Below, in pieces: positions 1 to 8,215 of a stretch of 64,000 bases of DNA. The position numbers were made by a program, and so were the translations under genes. The first letter of the stretch is position 1. Each line of letters starts with the position of its first letter. The notes beneath the pieces are model-generated. The model saw only the letters and a program-made list of their open reading frames with translations. It was not told the origin of the DNA and did not search any database. This DNA is from Streptomyces sp. NBC_00258 (GTDB lineage Bacteria > Actinomycetota > Actinomycetes > Streptomycetales > Streptomycetaceae): positions 12,152,001-12,216,000 of the forward strand of contig NZ_CP108081.1 of NCBI RefSeq assembly GCF_036182465.1, written 5' to 3'.

Positions 1-95
1 CTCCCCAAGACCCCATCCGGTCACGAAGGCGGCCCCAACCTCTACGAGTACGCCCTGTCCTCCCCGACCGCCTGCGCAGACCCTCAGGAGGCGGC
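1..95 (+). pseudogene. Possible RHS-core protein fragment
   Basis: Frame 1 begins mid-protein with a stretch containing GGPNLYEYALSSP, which resembles the GGxNLYxYxxNNPxxxxDPLG signature near the end of RHS repeat proteins. The resemblance is lost within about 35 residues, where a transposase-like frame takes over. It could be the tail of a gene that lies outside the window. The match is short, so the identity is tentative. Confidence 0.3.
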
Positions 96-224
96 CTCGA
101 CTGGGGCGTGCAGCGCCTGTCCGGACACAAAGTCAACTGGGGTCAGGTCGGCGGTGCCGTCGCTGTCGGATGTCTGGAAGGCGCCCTGGGTTGCACGGGG
201 GGATGTGCACGCCAGGAAGCAGTG

Positions 225-420
225 CGGCTGGGACCGGTGGACGACGCCACCGCGGTCACCGCCGCCCAGTTGAGGGGTGTCGTCGAGCGACTCATCACAG
301 CCGGCCAGTGGCAGGCCGGGGACCCGCATATCGTGATCGCCAGCGATGCCGGCTATGACGTCACCCGCCTGGCCTGGGTCCTGCGTGACCTGCCCGTCGA
401 GCTGGTCAGCCGGCCACCGA
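225..420 (+). pseudogene. Transposase fragment (DDE type, IS701-like)
   Basis: About 65 residues read LGPVDDATAVTAAQLRGVVE through VIASDAGYDVTRLAWVLRDLPVELV. In actinobacterial DDE transposases of the IS701-like group this is the block around a catalytic Asp (the xxDAGYD motif). No start, N-terminus or C-terminal catalytic region is present. On the right it abuts a fragment of an unrelated gene on the other strand. It is a relic of an insertion and is not functional. Confidence 0.6.
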
Positions 421-429
421 AATGCTCAC

Positions 430-690
430 GTGGTGTCGGGGCCGGGACGTGGAACGCGATGGCCTTACGCGACAGACCGGACCGGTCCCCGAAGACCACG
501 GTGACCGAACCGGCGCCCTGCACGTCGCCAGCCGCCTCGCCGCTTGCCCCGACGACCAGGTCGGCGTAACCATCGCCATTCATGTCGCCCAGGGCGAGCG
601 CGAAGCCGAACGAGTCGCCAGGCTCCGGCAGGTCTGGGATGCCGGGGTCCGCCTGGGTGAGATATCACGAACGATCACCGTGCCCGAAAT
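430..690 (-). pseudogene. FG-GAP repeat protein fragment
   Basis: Read on the minus strand the frame gives GDSFGFALALGDMNGDGYAD, then LVVGASGE and GAGSVTVVFGDRSGLS. This is the canonical FG-GAP/integrin-alpha-like repeat of secreted Streptomyces proteins, with the calcium-binding DMNGDGYAD loop. Upstream an in-frame stop interrupts a TQADPGIPDLPEPGD linker typical of these repeats. Only one or two repeats survive and no signal peptide or start is visible. It lies head to head with the transposase fragment, so an IS probably broke the gene. Nothing recognisable was found between here and 882. Confidence 0.6.
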
Positions 691-882
691 GCCTTCCGCC
701 CAAGCCATACCGAGCTGTTGGAGACCGGACAGCACGAGGTTGCGGGGCGATGCTGTCGTCGGGATCGGTCCTGGAGGCCGCCCACGGCGCGGCCCAGGCG
801 GTTTGAGATCGGGCGGGTAGCCCTTGGCGCGCAGCCAGCTGTCGAGGGCGAAGGCGACGATGTATCGGGCGAGGCCGCGCGC

Positions 883-1872
883 TCAGTCGTCGTCCAGCAG
901 GCGTCGAGCCGTGCCGATGTCCGTGACGAGTGCGGTGATCCACCGGCCGCGCACCGCGCTCCGGACAGCCGCGTACTTGCGCTCGCCCCCGGCCACGGCG
1001 ATCCGGCGCGGGACGGTGCGCAGCTGGTCCACGGGGATGCCGATGGTGCGCTCGCCGAGGCCCGCGTCGACATGGACTCCGTCCTGGTCGAAAAAGCGCT
1101 GACAGATGTCGCCGACGGCGCCCAGGTCGCGCAGCCGCTCCATCTCCTCCTCGGCGACGGCGTTGCCGCTCAGCCGCAGCAGGGGAGAGGGCTCCACGCT
1201 GCCGATGCCGACGAGGACCGTGGTCAACCGCGCCCAGGCCTGGCTGACTTCGAGCACCGACGGGTCGCGCAGCAGTGCGAGCCGGGCCTGGGCGCCCCCG
1301 ACTAGGCCGGGTGCGCGGACGAACAGCGGTGTGGCGCCGGCGAGTTCGGCGAGCCTGGCCGTCAGCCGGGTCGCCCGCACCTGCCCCTGCGGGTCGCCCA
1401 TGCCGCCCATCAGCTGGACCACCTTGTCGCAGGCAGGCTGCTTCGCGGGTTGCATCACATCCACTGCGGCCAGCAGGGTCTCGCTCCAGGTGGACACGCC
1501 GATGAGGTCATCGGCCCGGAACGCGGTCGCCAGATAGCCGGCCGCGGCCGAGCCCAGGGCGCGCAGCAGCAGCGCCGGGTGGTCGGGCAGGTCGTCCCCA
1601 TCCGTGATCACGACATCCGTGAGCCGGTGACGCTCGGCGAGGGCGTCCTCCAGCTCGCTGTGGATTCCGTCGGGCGAGACCACGATGGTGCGGACGATCC
1701 CCAACTCGGTGGCCGCGCGCAGCAGTCGGGACACGCCGGCCTGCGAGAGGTTCAGGCCCTCGGCGATCTGCGACTGGCGCAGCTCGCGCTCGTGGTACAT
1801 GCGCGCGACCCGGACGATGAGCCGGAGTCGGTCCACGGACTGGCCGCCGGTCAGGTCGGGGCGCGGTGGCAT
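883..1872 (-). CDS. SorC-family sugar-responsive transcriptional regulator (copy 1)
   Basis: 329 aa. The N-terminal helix-turn-helix (about residues 31-53, ending SQAGVSRLLR) is followed by the SorC effector domain, which is related to phosphosugar isomerases and normally binds a phosphorylated sugar. Blocks such as GVSTWSETLLAA, VQLMGGMGDPQGQ and LVGIGSVEPSPLL are characteristic. By eye about four residues in five match the regulator at 15174-16220. The gene diverges from the sugar importer at 2184. A palindrome at 1919-1932 just downstream of its own predicted promoter suggests autoregulation. The ATG at 1872 is chosen because HTH spacing then fits the family; there is no strong ribosome site. 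It likely controls the surrounding apiose-type locus (inference). Confidence 0.88.
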   Translation of the reverse strand: MPPRPDLTGGQSVDRLRLIVRVARMYHERELRQSQIAEGLNLSQAGVSRLLRAATELGIVRTIVVSPDGIHSELEDALAERHRLTDVVITDGDDLPDHPALLLRALGSAAAGYLATAFRADDLIGVSTWSETLLAAVDVMQPAKQPACDKVVQLMGGMGDPQGQVRATRLTARLAELAGATPLFVRAPGLVGGAQARLALLRDPSVLEVSQAWARLTTVLVGIGSVEPSPLLRLSGNAVAEEEMERLRDLGAVGDICQRFFDQDGVHVDAGLGERTIGIPVDQLRTVPRRIAVAGGERKYAAVRSAVRGRWITALVTDIGTARRLLDDD

Positions 1873-1918
1873 GCCTACACCTCACTGAGCTCCGCCGGAA
1901 GGGCGCTCGGCGCATGAC

Positions 1919-1985
1919 TGAATAACAATTCACTGAATGCATCGACTCTCGGCCGAGAGTGGGGCAGTGGGCCGTGTGCCGTCAA
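1919..1985 (-). promoter_or_regulatory. Promoter and SorC-type operator for regulator copy 1
   Basis: On the minus strand TTGACG (1985-1980), an 18-nt spacer and CACTCT (1961-1956) form a weak sigma-70-like promoter. A perfect inverted repeat TGAAT-N4-ATTCA follows 23 nt downstream (1919-1932, plus strand TGAATAACAATTCA). Four other promoters in this window have the same layout, so the site is probably the binding site of the SorC regulators. Its position just past the start point suits repression by a roadblock or by blocking promoter clearance. Confidence 0.7.
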
Positions 1986-2048
1986 GGGTTTGGCGTGAGT
2001 GACCTTTTGCGTGTCTTTCGCTGCAGTAGAAAACGTGCGGCAACATCC

Positions 2049-2112
2049 TTGACACACAGAAGCTGTCGGGCCTACGTTCCCGGCAGCTTAGACAACGGTA
2101 CCTGAATATTCA
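2049..2112 (+). promoter_or_regulatory. Promoter and operator of the sugar importer operon
   Basis: TTGACA (2049-2054), an 18-nt spacer and TACGTT (2073-2078) precede the importer gene. A palindrome TGAATATTCA lies at 2103-2112, 24 nt after the -10 box. This copy is compact: the two half-sites TGAAT and ATTCA abut, whereas the other four sites have a 4-nt centre. The same -35 and -10 hexamers with the same spacer recur upstream of the glycosidase on the minus strand at 14783-14812. Confidence 0.7.
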
Positions 2113-2183
2113 TGCACACATCGTGCACCCCCACTGCCGGGCCTCCATCTTCCCCTTTGTCCACTCCTCGACTGGAGATCCCC

Positions 2184-3446
2184 ATGACCGAGTTGAATCG
2201 ACGACGCTTTCTCGGCGGAGTGGGCGTCACCGCCCTGGGCGCAGCGCTCGCCGCCTGCGGTGGCAGCGGTACGGGCAGCGGCGGCTCGTCGCTGACGTAC
2301 ATGGACTACGACAACGCCGAACAGATCGCCAACGTCAAGAAGGTCCTGGCCGCCTTCCGCAAGGACTCCGGCGTCAAGGTCGCCCTCGACAACCTCTCCG
2401 GCTCGGGCGCGGCCATCTACCCGGGCAAGGTGCGCACGGCGCTGCTCGGCGGCAGCCCGCCGGACGTCTTCCGCATCTGGGGCGGGTCCATCGGCGCCCC
2501 CTTCGCGACCGCCCACCAGGTCATCGACCTCGCGCCTTACTACGAGCGGTACGGGTGGGACGCCAAGCTCCTCAAGGGCAGCATCGGCGACTTCACCTAC
2601 GACGGCGTCAAGTACGGCGTTCCCGTCTACGCCTCCGCGATCGGCGTCTACTACCGCAAGGACATGCTGGCGAAGGCAGGCACGACCGTGCCCACCAGCT
2701 ACGACGAACTCGAAGCCACGAACGCGGCACTGGTCAAGGCCGGTGTCACGCCCTTTCTCGCGGGCGGCAAGTACGGCTGGTACCTGATGCGGTTCTTCGA
2801 GTACTTCCTGGAGACCGTCGCCGGGCCCGAACTGCACGACCAGCTGCTCCAGGGCAAGACCTCCTGGGACCGGACCGAGGTGGTGGACGCCTTCGCGATG
2901 CTCAAGAAGTGGACCGACAAGAAGTGGTTCGCGGACGGCGTCCTCGGGCTCGACCCCTCGCAGGTCGAGTCGAACCTGGTGGCGGGCAAGGGTGCGATGG
3001 TCCTGGACGGCCAATGGGTCGAGGGCGTCGTGGCCACCGCCGACGCCGCGACCCAGGCGGAAATCGGCACGTTCATTCCGCCGACCGGCCAGTCCACGCT
3101 CCGGTTCTCCGGCTTCAGCGAAGGCCTGATGATTCCGCGCGGCGCCCCGAACAAGGACCAGTCCGCGAAGTTCGTCGACTTCTTCCTGCGCGCCACGTCG
3201 CAGGCACAGCTCGGCAACAGCTACAGCACTGTGAAGGCGTACGAGCCGGATGCGAAGACCAGCCCGCTCAGCCTCCAGTGGCAGAAGTGGCAGAACGAGC
3301 ACGCCCACTACATGATCCAGGACCAGGCGCTGAGCGCCGAGGCCGCCAACACCTACTTCAGCGTCCAGAGCGACGTGATGCAGGGCAAGCAGTCCCCGAA
3401 GGACGCCGCCAAGGCCGTGGCCACCGCTGTGAGCAAGAAGGGCTGA
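2184..3446 (+). CDS. ABC sugar importer, substrate-binding lipoprotein
   Basis: 420 aa, extracytoplasmic binding protein of the family 1 (MalE-like) group. The N-terminus has a twin-arginine stretch (RRRFLGG, residues 6-12), a hydrophobic segment and a lipobox LAAC with Cys25, so it is probably a Tat-exported lipoprotein anchored outside the membrane. The ATG at 2184 is chosen over the ATG at 2112 because GGAG sits 6 nt upstream and the Tat motif then lies at the N-terminus; the earlier ATG overlaps the operator. It is followed after 4 nt by two permease genes. No ATPase gene is nearby, so a shared ATPase such as MsiK probably energises it. The substrate is likely the sugar metabolised by the divergent-to-downstream operon at 6357 (inference). 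Confidence 0.9.
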   Translation: MTELNRRRFLGGVGVTALGAALAACGGSGTGSGGSSLTYMDYDNAEQIANVKKVLAAFRKDSGVKVALDNLSGSGAAIYPGKVRTALLGGSPPDVFRIWGGSIGAPFATAHQVIDLAPYYERYGWDAKLLKGSIGDFTYDGVKYGVPVYASAIGVYYRKDMLAKAGTTVPTSYDELEATNAALVKAGVTPFLAGGKYGWYLMRFFEYFLETVAGPELHDQLLQGKTSWDRTEVVDAFAMLKKWTDKKWFADGVLGLDPSQVESNLVAGKGAMVLDGQWVEGVVATADAATQAEIGTFIPPTGQSTLRFSGFSEGLMIPRGAPNKDQSAKFVDFFLRATSQAQLGNSYSTVKAYEPDAKTSPLSLQWQKWQNEHAHYMIQDQALSAEAANTYFSVQSDVMQGKQSPKDAAKAVATAVSKKG

Positions 3447-3450
3447 GCCT

Positions 3451-4386
3451 GTGGCCGCTACGACCCACCGCCCACACGTCGCCAAGGCGCCTGCGAGTGT
3501 GGCGAGATCACGCCCGCGGCGCCGGTTCGCAGGCACCGCCTGGCTCTTCGCCGCCCCCGGCCTGATCGTCTACGCGGCCTTCCTGATCTACCCGGCGCTG
3601 CGCTCGGTCTGGTTGAGCTTCACCTCCTGGGACGGGATCTCGCCGGACATCAAGTGGACCGGCCTGGCCAACTACCGTGCGATGCTGGACGATCCGGTGG
3701 TCCACACGGCGCTGCGCAACAACGCGCTGTGGCTGCTGGTCACCACCGTTGTCCCGCTCGCGGCCGGTCTGGCCCTCGCCGTCGCCCTCAACGGCTCGGT
3801 GCGCTTCAAGTCCGCCCTGCGCATGGTGTTCTACCTGCCGGCCGTGCTGCCACTGGTGTCCGTCGGCACCATCTGGGGCTGGCTGTACGACCCGTCGAGC
3901 GGCGCGGTGAACACGCTTCTGCGCGACATCGGCCTCGGGTCGCTCGCCCACCCCTGGCTGGGTGACAGCAGTCTCGCCATCTGGGCGACCATGGTCCCCG
4001 CGTGCTGGGTACGCGTCGGCTTCCCGCTCGTCCTCTATCTGGCCGCGCTCCAGCACATCCCGGGGGAGCTGTACGAGTCCGCCCGCACCGAAGGCGCAAG
4101 CGGCTGGCAGCAGTTCCGGTACATCACCTTCCCGAGCCTGCGGGGCACCCACTACGTCGTCCTGGCACTGTCGTTCATCGAGGGCCTGAAGGTCTTCGAC
4201 ATCATCTTCGCGACGACGAACGGCGGCCCGGGCAACAGCACCCAGGTCCTGGGCACCTGGATGTTCTTCAACGTCTTCCAGTCCTACAAGTTCGGCTATG
4301 GCACCGCGATGGCGGTCGTGGTGACCGTGGCCGCGCTCGCCGTGGGCATCCCGTACGTCTGGCGCCAGACCAAGGAGTCATCGTGA
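3451..4386 (+). CDS. ABC sugar importer, permease (MalF-like)
   Basis: 311 aa inner-membrane permease of the MalF/UgpA type. Six predicted membrane segments start with the LFAAPGLIVYAAFLIYPAL helix near residue 30. The cytoplasmic EAA loop is present as EGASGWQQFRYITFPSL, where the ATPase docks. A GTG start lies 4 nt after the lipoprotein stop. The stop codon overlaps the GTG of the next permease in a GTGA tetranucleotide, so the two are translationally coupled. Confidence 0.92.
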   Translation: MAATTHRPHVAKAPASVARSRPRRRFAGTAWLFAAPGLIVYAAFLIYPALRSVWLSFTSWDGISPDIKWTGLANYRAMLDDPVVHTALRNNALWLLVTTVVPLAAGLALAVALNGSVRFKSALRMVFYLPAVLPLVSVGTIWGWLYDPSSGAVNTLLRDIGLGSLAHPWLGDSSLAIWATMVPACWVRVGFPLVLYLAALQHIPGELYESARTEGASGWQQFRYITFPSLRGTHYVVLALSFIEGLKVFDIIFATTNGGPGNSTQVLGTWMFFNVFQSYKFGYGTAMAVVVTVAALAVGIPYVWRQTKESS

Positions 4387-5246
4387 CAACCGCCGTATCC
4401 CCCCTGGTCGGCGCGGCGCGGCGGCGCCGGTTCAGGACGGTCGGCACCACCGCGTTGATGATCCTTGTCGCCCTCCTGTGGGCGTCCCCGATCCTGCTGC
4501 TGATCGGCACCGCACTTCGCTCCGGGGCCGACTTCCTCGCGCACGGTCCGCTCAGTTGGCCCCGATCGCTGACCTGGGCCAACTTCAGGGACGCCTGGAG
4601 CACCGGAGACTTCGGCACGGCCTTCACCAACAGCGCCCTCCTGACCCTGGTGAAGGTGCCGCTCGGTGTCGTGCTGTCCTCGCTGCTGGCGTACGCGCTG
4701 GCCAAGCTGAGGCTGCCGTTCCGTCGCGGCATCATGTTCCTGGTGCTGCTCGGCCTCACGATGCCGATCTTCATCGCCGTCGTACCGCTGTTCACGATGC
4801 TGCGGTCGGTGCACCTCACGGACAACCTGTGGGGTCTGCTCGCCCCGTACCTGGCCTTCGGGCTGCCCTTCCAGGTCCTCATCCTGGAGTCCTTCTTCCG
4901 CAAGGTGCCCGAGGACCTCCTCAACGCGGCCCGCATCGACGGCGCGGGCAGTCTGCGGATCTTCCTGCGGATCGTGCTGCCCATGTCGCTCCCCGCCCTG
5001 GTCACCGTGGCGATCCTTGATGTCGCCGCGACCTGGAACGAGCTCCTCATGGCCCTGGTGCTGCTCAGCTCTCCCGAACACCGGACCGTGCCGCTCGGAC
5101 TTCTCAACTTCCAGGGGCAGTTCAGCAGCAACCTCACCGGACTGTCGGCGGGAGTGCTCATCACGATCGCGCCGATCCTGCTGATCTACGCCTGCCTGCA
5201 ACGCTGGATCGTGGGCGGACTGACGGCCGGTGCGATCAAGGAGTAG
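4383..5246 (+). CDS. ABC sugar importer, permease (MalG-like)
   Basis: 287 aa second permease. The GTG at 4383 overlaps the stop of the preceding gene; a longer reading frame upstream is only the shadow of the first permease. It has six membrane segments and the MalG-type EAA loop ARIDGAGSLRIFLRIVLPMS. Together with the lipoprotein and first permease it forms a complete importer apart from the ATPase. The gene ends 11 nt from the end of the convergent SorC regulator, and the short intergenic gap has no clear terminator. Confidence 0.92.
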   Translation: MTTAVSPLVGAARRRRFRTVGTTALMILVALLWASPILLLIGTALRSGADFLAHGPLSWPRSLTWANFRDAWSTGDFGTAFTNSALLTLVKVPLGVVLSSLLAYALAKLRLPFRRGIMFLVLLGLTMPIFIAVVPLFTMLRSVHLTDNLWGLLAPYLAFGLPFQVLILESFFRKVPEDLLNAARIDGAGSLRIFLRIVLPMSLPALVTVAILDVAATWNELLMALVLLSSPEHRTVPLGLLNFQGQFSSNLTGLSAGVLITIAPILLIYACLQRWIVGGLTAGAIKE

Positions 5247-5257
5247 GCCCGCAGGCG

Positions 5258-6208
5258 CTAACCGAGCAGCGCCTCCGCCGTCGCCCGGTCGGTCACCAGC
5301 GTGTGCACCAGCCCTCCGCGTACGGCCCCGCGGATCGCCTCGTGCTTGCGCTGCCCCCCGGCCACGGCCACGGTCCGGCGCACCGCCCGCAGTTGCTGCG
5401 CGCTGATACCGACCACCCGCTCGTCCAGCTCGGACGGCACGGCCCGGCCCTCGGCGTCGAAGAAGTGCAGGCACACGTCGCCGACCGCGCCGAGCTTCTC
5501 CAGCGAGGCCAACTCTTCGGCAGGGTAAGCGTTTCCGCTGCGCGCGAGGGTGCTGGACGGGGTGACCTCGCCGATGCCGACGAGACCGACGGTGATCCGG
5601 TCCAGATGGGTCAACGCGGCCGCCACGAAGGGGTCTTCGCGCAGCACACGGGCGCTCTCAGCAGAGCCGGCCAGCCCGGGAGCGGGGAGATAGACGGCCT
5701 GCCCGCCCACGAGCTGGGCGAGTTGCCCGGCGAGCCGCGAGGCGTGAGCGGCGGCGGCCGGGTCACCGACCCCGCCGACGGCCTGCACGATCGTCACGTC
5801 CTTCAGGCCCGCGACCGGTTCCATGGCCTCGACCGTGGCCAGAAGGGAGGCGCTCCATGGAGAGATCCCGATGACGTCGCCGGAGCGCAGCGTGGTCTGC
5901 AGGTAGTACGCGGCCGCCGCACCGAGATCGGCCATCAGGCTCTTCTCGTCGTCGGGGTCCGTGTCCACGACCAGGGCGAGCTTGAAGCCGTACGTCTCCT
6001 GCAAGCGCTGTTCGAGTGCGGGGTAGGTGCCGGGGGCGGCGTGCACGGTGATGCGCACGATGCCCTGCTGCTGGGCCTTCTTCAGCAGGCGCGAGACCTT
6101 GGCCTGTGAGAGGTCGAGCAGTGCCGCGATCTCGGGCTGCCGGACGCCCTCGGAGTAGTACATCCGGGCCACGTGCGTCATGATCCGCAGCTCTTCGCGC
6201 GCCGACAT
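5258..6208 (-). CDS. SorC-family transcriptional regulator (divergent paralogue)
   Basis: 316 aa from the ATG at 6208, chosen because GGAAAGG lies just upstream and the protein then starts close to its HTH (about residues 22-44); an in-frame ATG at 6271 would add 21 poorly conserved residues. The recognition helix reads SQAKVSRLLKKA, against SQAGVSRLLR in the other two SorC proteins, so it may have a different or overlapping site preference. The effector domain includes GISPWSASLLATVEAM and VQAVGGVGDPAAA. The gene diverges from the transketolase operon at 6357, whose control region it shares. Which of the three regulators is the activator or repressor of each promoter cannot be told from sequence. 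Confidence 0.87.
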   Translation of the reverse strand: MSAREELRIMTHVARMYYSEGVRQPEIAALLDLSQAKVSRLLKKAQQQGIVRITVHAAPGTYPALEQRLQETYGFKLALVVDTDPDDEKSLMADLGAAAAYYLQTTLRSGDVIGISPWSASLLATVEAMEPVAGLKDVTIVQAVGGVGDPAAAAHASRLAGQLAQLVGGQAVYLPAPGLAGSAESARVLREDPFVAAALTHLDRITVGLVGIGEVTPSSTLARSGNAYPAEELASLEKLGAVGDVCLHFFDAEGRAVPSELDERVVGISAQQLRAVRRTVAVAGGQRKHEAIRGAVRGGLVHTLVTDRATAEALLG

Positions 6209-6300
6209 CGGCCTTCCTTTCCCCTCCGCCCACCGATGTGGACGCACATCGTTCCCCGTCGTTTCCGTCACCGTACGGGACGGCCCCGGCCTCCCGACCC

Positions 6301-6367
6301 TTGACGGCGGTCGGGAGTCCGGCCTTAACTATCGACGCATAGCAATTCGATGCTGAATGGATATTCA
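6301..6367 (+). promoter_or_regulatory. Promoter and operator of the transketolase-kinase-isomerase operon
   Basis: TTGACG (6301-6306), 18 nt, then TTAACT (6325-6330). TGAAT-GGAT-ATTCA follows at 6354-6367, 23 nt after the -10 box. The operator contains the ATG at 6357 from which the first protein may start, so binding here would cover both the early transcribed region and the initiation codon. The spacing matches the sites at 1919, 14742 and 14949 closely. Confidence 0.72.
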
Positions 6368-7253
6368 GATGCTTTCAGCCGTACCAGGAGCCACCTCTCG
6401 GCTCCGCGACCTCCGCAGTGAGCTGCGCGCGGCCGCCCCCGCCGATCGGGCCACCCGGCTGTGCGATGCCGCACGCGAGATCCGCCGCCGCGACCTGCGG
6501 ATGATCGCGCGCGCGGGCCAGGGACACATCGGCGGCGACTTCTCGGCGGCCGACATCCTGGCGGTGCTCTACCTGGCCGTCCTCGACCTCGACCCGGAGC
6601 ACCCCGACTGGCCCGAGCGCGACCGCTACATCCAGAGCAAGGGGCACGCGTCCGGCGCGCTCTACGCGACCCTCGCGTACGCCGGCTTCTTCGCGGACGC
6701 CGATCTGGACACGTACATGGAGCCGCTGTCCGCCCTCAACGGTCACCCCAACCGGCGCAAGATTCCAGGCGTCGAGACCAACACCGGTCCGCTTGGCCAC
6801 GGCCTGCCGGTCGCCGTCGGCGCCGCGCTCGCCGCCCGCCTCGACGGCTCCACCCGCCACACCTATGTCCTGACCGGCGACGGTGAGCTCCAGGAGGGCA
6901 GCAACTGGGAGGCCGCCATGTCCGCCGCCCACTACAAGCTGAACCGGCTCACCGTGGTCGTCGACCGCAACCGTTTCCAGCAGGGCGCCCCCACCGAGGG
7001 CACCAACTCGCTGGAGCCCCTCGCCGACAAGTGGACCGCGTTCGGCTTCCGCACCCGGCACATCGACGGCCACGACCACGAGGCCCTGTTCCAGGCGCTG
7101 AGCGCCGAGCCGGCCGACAACCGCCCCCTGTGCCTGATCGCGGACACGGTCAAGGGCAAGGGCGTGTCCTTCATGGAGGACCGGGTCGAGTGGCACCACA
7201 AGGTTCCCTCCGCCGACCAGACCGCCGCCGCCCTGGAGGAACTCTCCCGATGA
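6357..7253 (+). CDS. Transketolase-type subunit 1 (thiamine-diphosphate domain)
   Basis: 298 aa. This is the N-terminal half of a transketolase carried as a separate protein. GHIGGDFSAADI and KGHASGALYA near residues 56-103 match the TPP-domain blocks, and the TPP/Mg motif runs from GDGE (174-177) to Asn183. The partner half is the next gene, joined by an ATGA overlap. Split transketolases of this kind include apulose-4-phosphate transketolase (AptA/AptB), which moves a two-carbon unit to glyceraldehyde 3-phosphate. The kinase and isomerase downstream make that role plausible here; a generic sugar transketolase is the alternative. The start is uncertain: the ATG at 6357 lies inside the operator, and ATG 6369 is a second choice. 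Neither has a clear ribosome site. Confidence 0.85.
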   Translation: MDIQMLSAVPGATSRLRDLRSELRAAAPADRATRLCDAAREIRRRDLRMIARAGQGHIGGDFSAADILAVLYLAVLDLDPEHPDWPERDRYIQSKGHASGALYATLAYAGFFADADLDTYMEPLSALNGHPNRRKIPGVETNTGPLGHGLPVAVGAALAARLDGSTRHTYVLTGDGELQEGSNWEAAMSAAHYKLNRLTVVVDRNRFQQGAPTEGTNSLEPLADKWTAFGFRTRHIDGHDHEALFQALSAEPADNRPLCLIADTVKGKGVSFMEDRVEWHHKVPSADQTAAALEELSR

Positions 7254-8215
7254 CCCTCGCCACCGCCGCCCCCGAACTGCACGACTGCCGCCAGGCCTTC
7301 GCCGAGACCCTCGCCGAGCTCGCCGAGTCCGACCCTCGCACGGTCGCTGTCTGCAACGACTCCGTGGGCTCCAGCAACCTCAAGGACTTCCAGCAGCGCT
7401 TCCCCGACCGGCTGATCAACGTCGGCATCGCCGAGCAGAACATGGTCGGCGTCGGAGCCGGGCTTGCAGGCGGGGGCCGCATTCCTTACGTGTGCGCGGC
7501 CGCGCCCTTTCTCACCGGCCGGGCACTTGAGCAGATCAAGGCCGATGTGGCTTACTCACGGGTGAATGTGAAGCTGTGCGCCATGAGTCCCGGGTTCGCC
7601 TACGGTCAGCTCGGCCCGACCCACCACGGTGTGGAGGACTTCGCCTGGCTGCGCACGCTGCCTGAACTAACGATCCTGACCCCCGCCGACCCCGAGGAGA
7701 CGCGTGAGGCACTGCGCTGGGCGCACTCCTACGACGGCCCCGTCTATCTGCGGATCGGGCGCACCAAGGTGCCGGACGTGACCCCGCACGTGCCCTTCCG
7801 GGCCGGGCGGGCCGCACGGCTGCGCGACGGCGACGACATCACGCTGATCTGCGCCGGCACGACCGTGCCAGCCGCCCTGGAAGCCGCCGACCGGCTCGCC
7901 GCCGACGGGGTACGGGCCCGGGTGCTGAACTTCTCCACCGTCAAACCGCTCGACGAGGAGGCCGTGCTCGCGGCGGCCCGCCAGACCGGCCGGATCGTCA
8001 CCGTCGAGGAGGCCAACGTGCGCGGCGGGCTCGGCAGCTCGATCGCCGAGACCGTGGTCACGCACACGCCTGTGCCGATGCGGCTGCTGGGTGTCGGGGA
8101 CGAGTTCACCCCGACCGGCAGCGCGGCCTTCCTCGCCGACTACTTCGGAATCACCGCCGACGCCGTCGTACGGGCCGCGGGTGAGCTGCTCGGCTCCGAG
8201 ACGGACGCGTCGTGA
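7250..8215 (+). CDS. Transketolase-type subunit 2 (pyrimidine-binding and C-terminal domains)
   Basis: 321 aa. It holds the transketolase pyrimidine domain and C-terminal domain. GIAEQNMVGVGAGLA (residues 59-73) contains the conserved Glu62 that activates thiamine diphosphate in this family. LGPTHHGVEDFAWLRTLPEL and the C-terminal VEEANVRGGLGSSIAE are further family blocks. It starts at the ATG overlapping the stop of subunit 1 and ends in a GTGA overlap with the FGGY kinase, so all three are coupled. The heterodimer or heterotetramer would act in the cytoplasm. Assignment to apulose 4-phosphate rests on gene context. Confidence 0.87.
   Translation: MTLATAAPELHDCRQAFAETLAELAESDPRTVAVCNDSVGSSNLKDFQQRFPDRLINVGIAEQNMVGVGAGLAGGGRIPYVCAAAPFLTGRALEQIKADVAYSRVNVKLCAMSPGFAYGQLGPTHHGVEDFAWLRTLPELTILTPADPEETREALRWAHSYDGPVYLRIGRTKVPDVTPHVPFRAGRAARLRDGDDITLICAGTTVPAALEAADRLAADGVRARVLNFSTVKPLDEEAVLAAARQTGRIVTVEEANVRGGLGSSIAETVVTHTPVPMRLLGVGDEFTPTGSAAFLADYFGITADAVVRAAGELLGSETDAS

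Noticed and set aside
2088..3536. 482-codon minus-strand frame opposite the sugar-binding lipoprotein gene
   Set aside because: Typical GC-rich shadow: low-complexity Ala/Gly/Arg/Val, no family blocks, and the plus strand encodes a clear lipoprotein.
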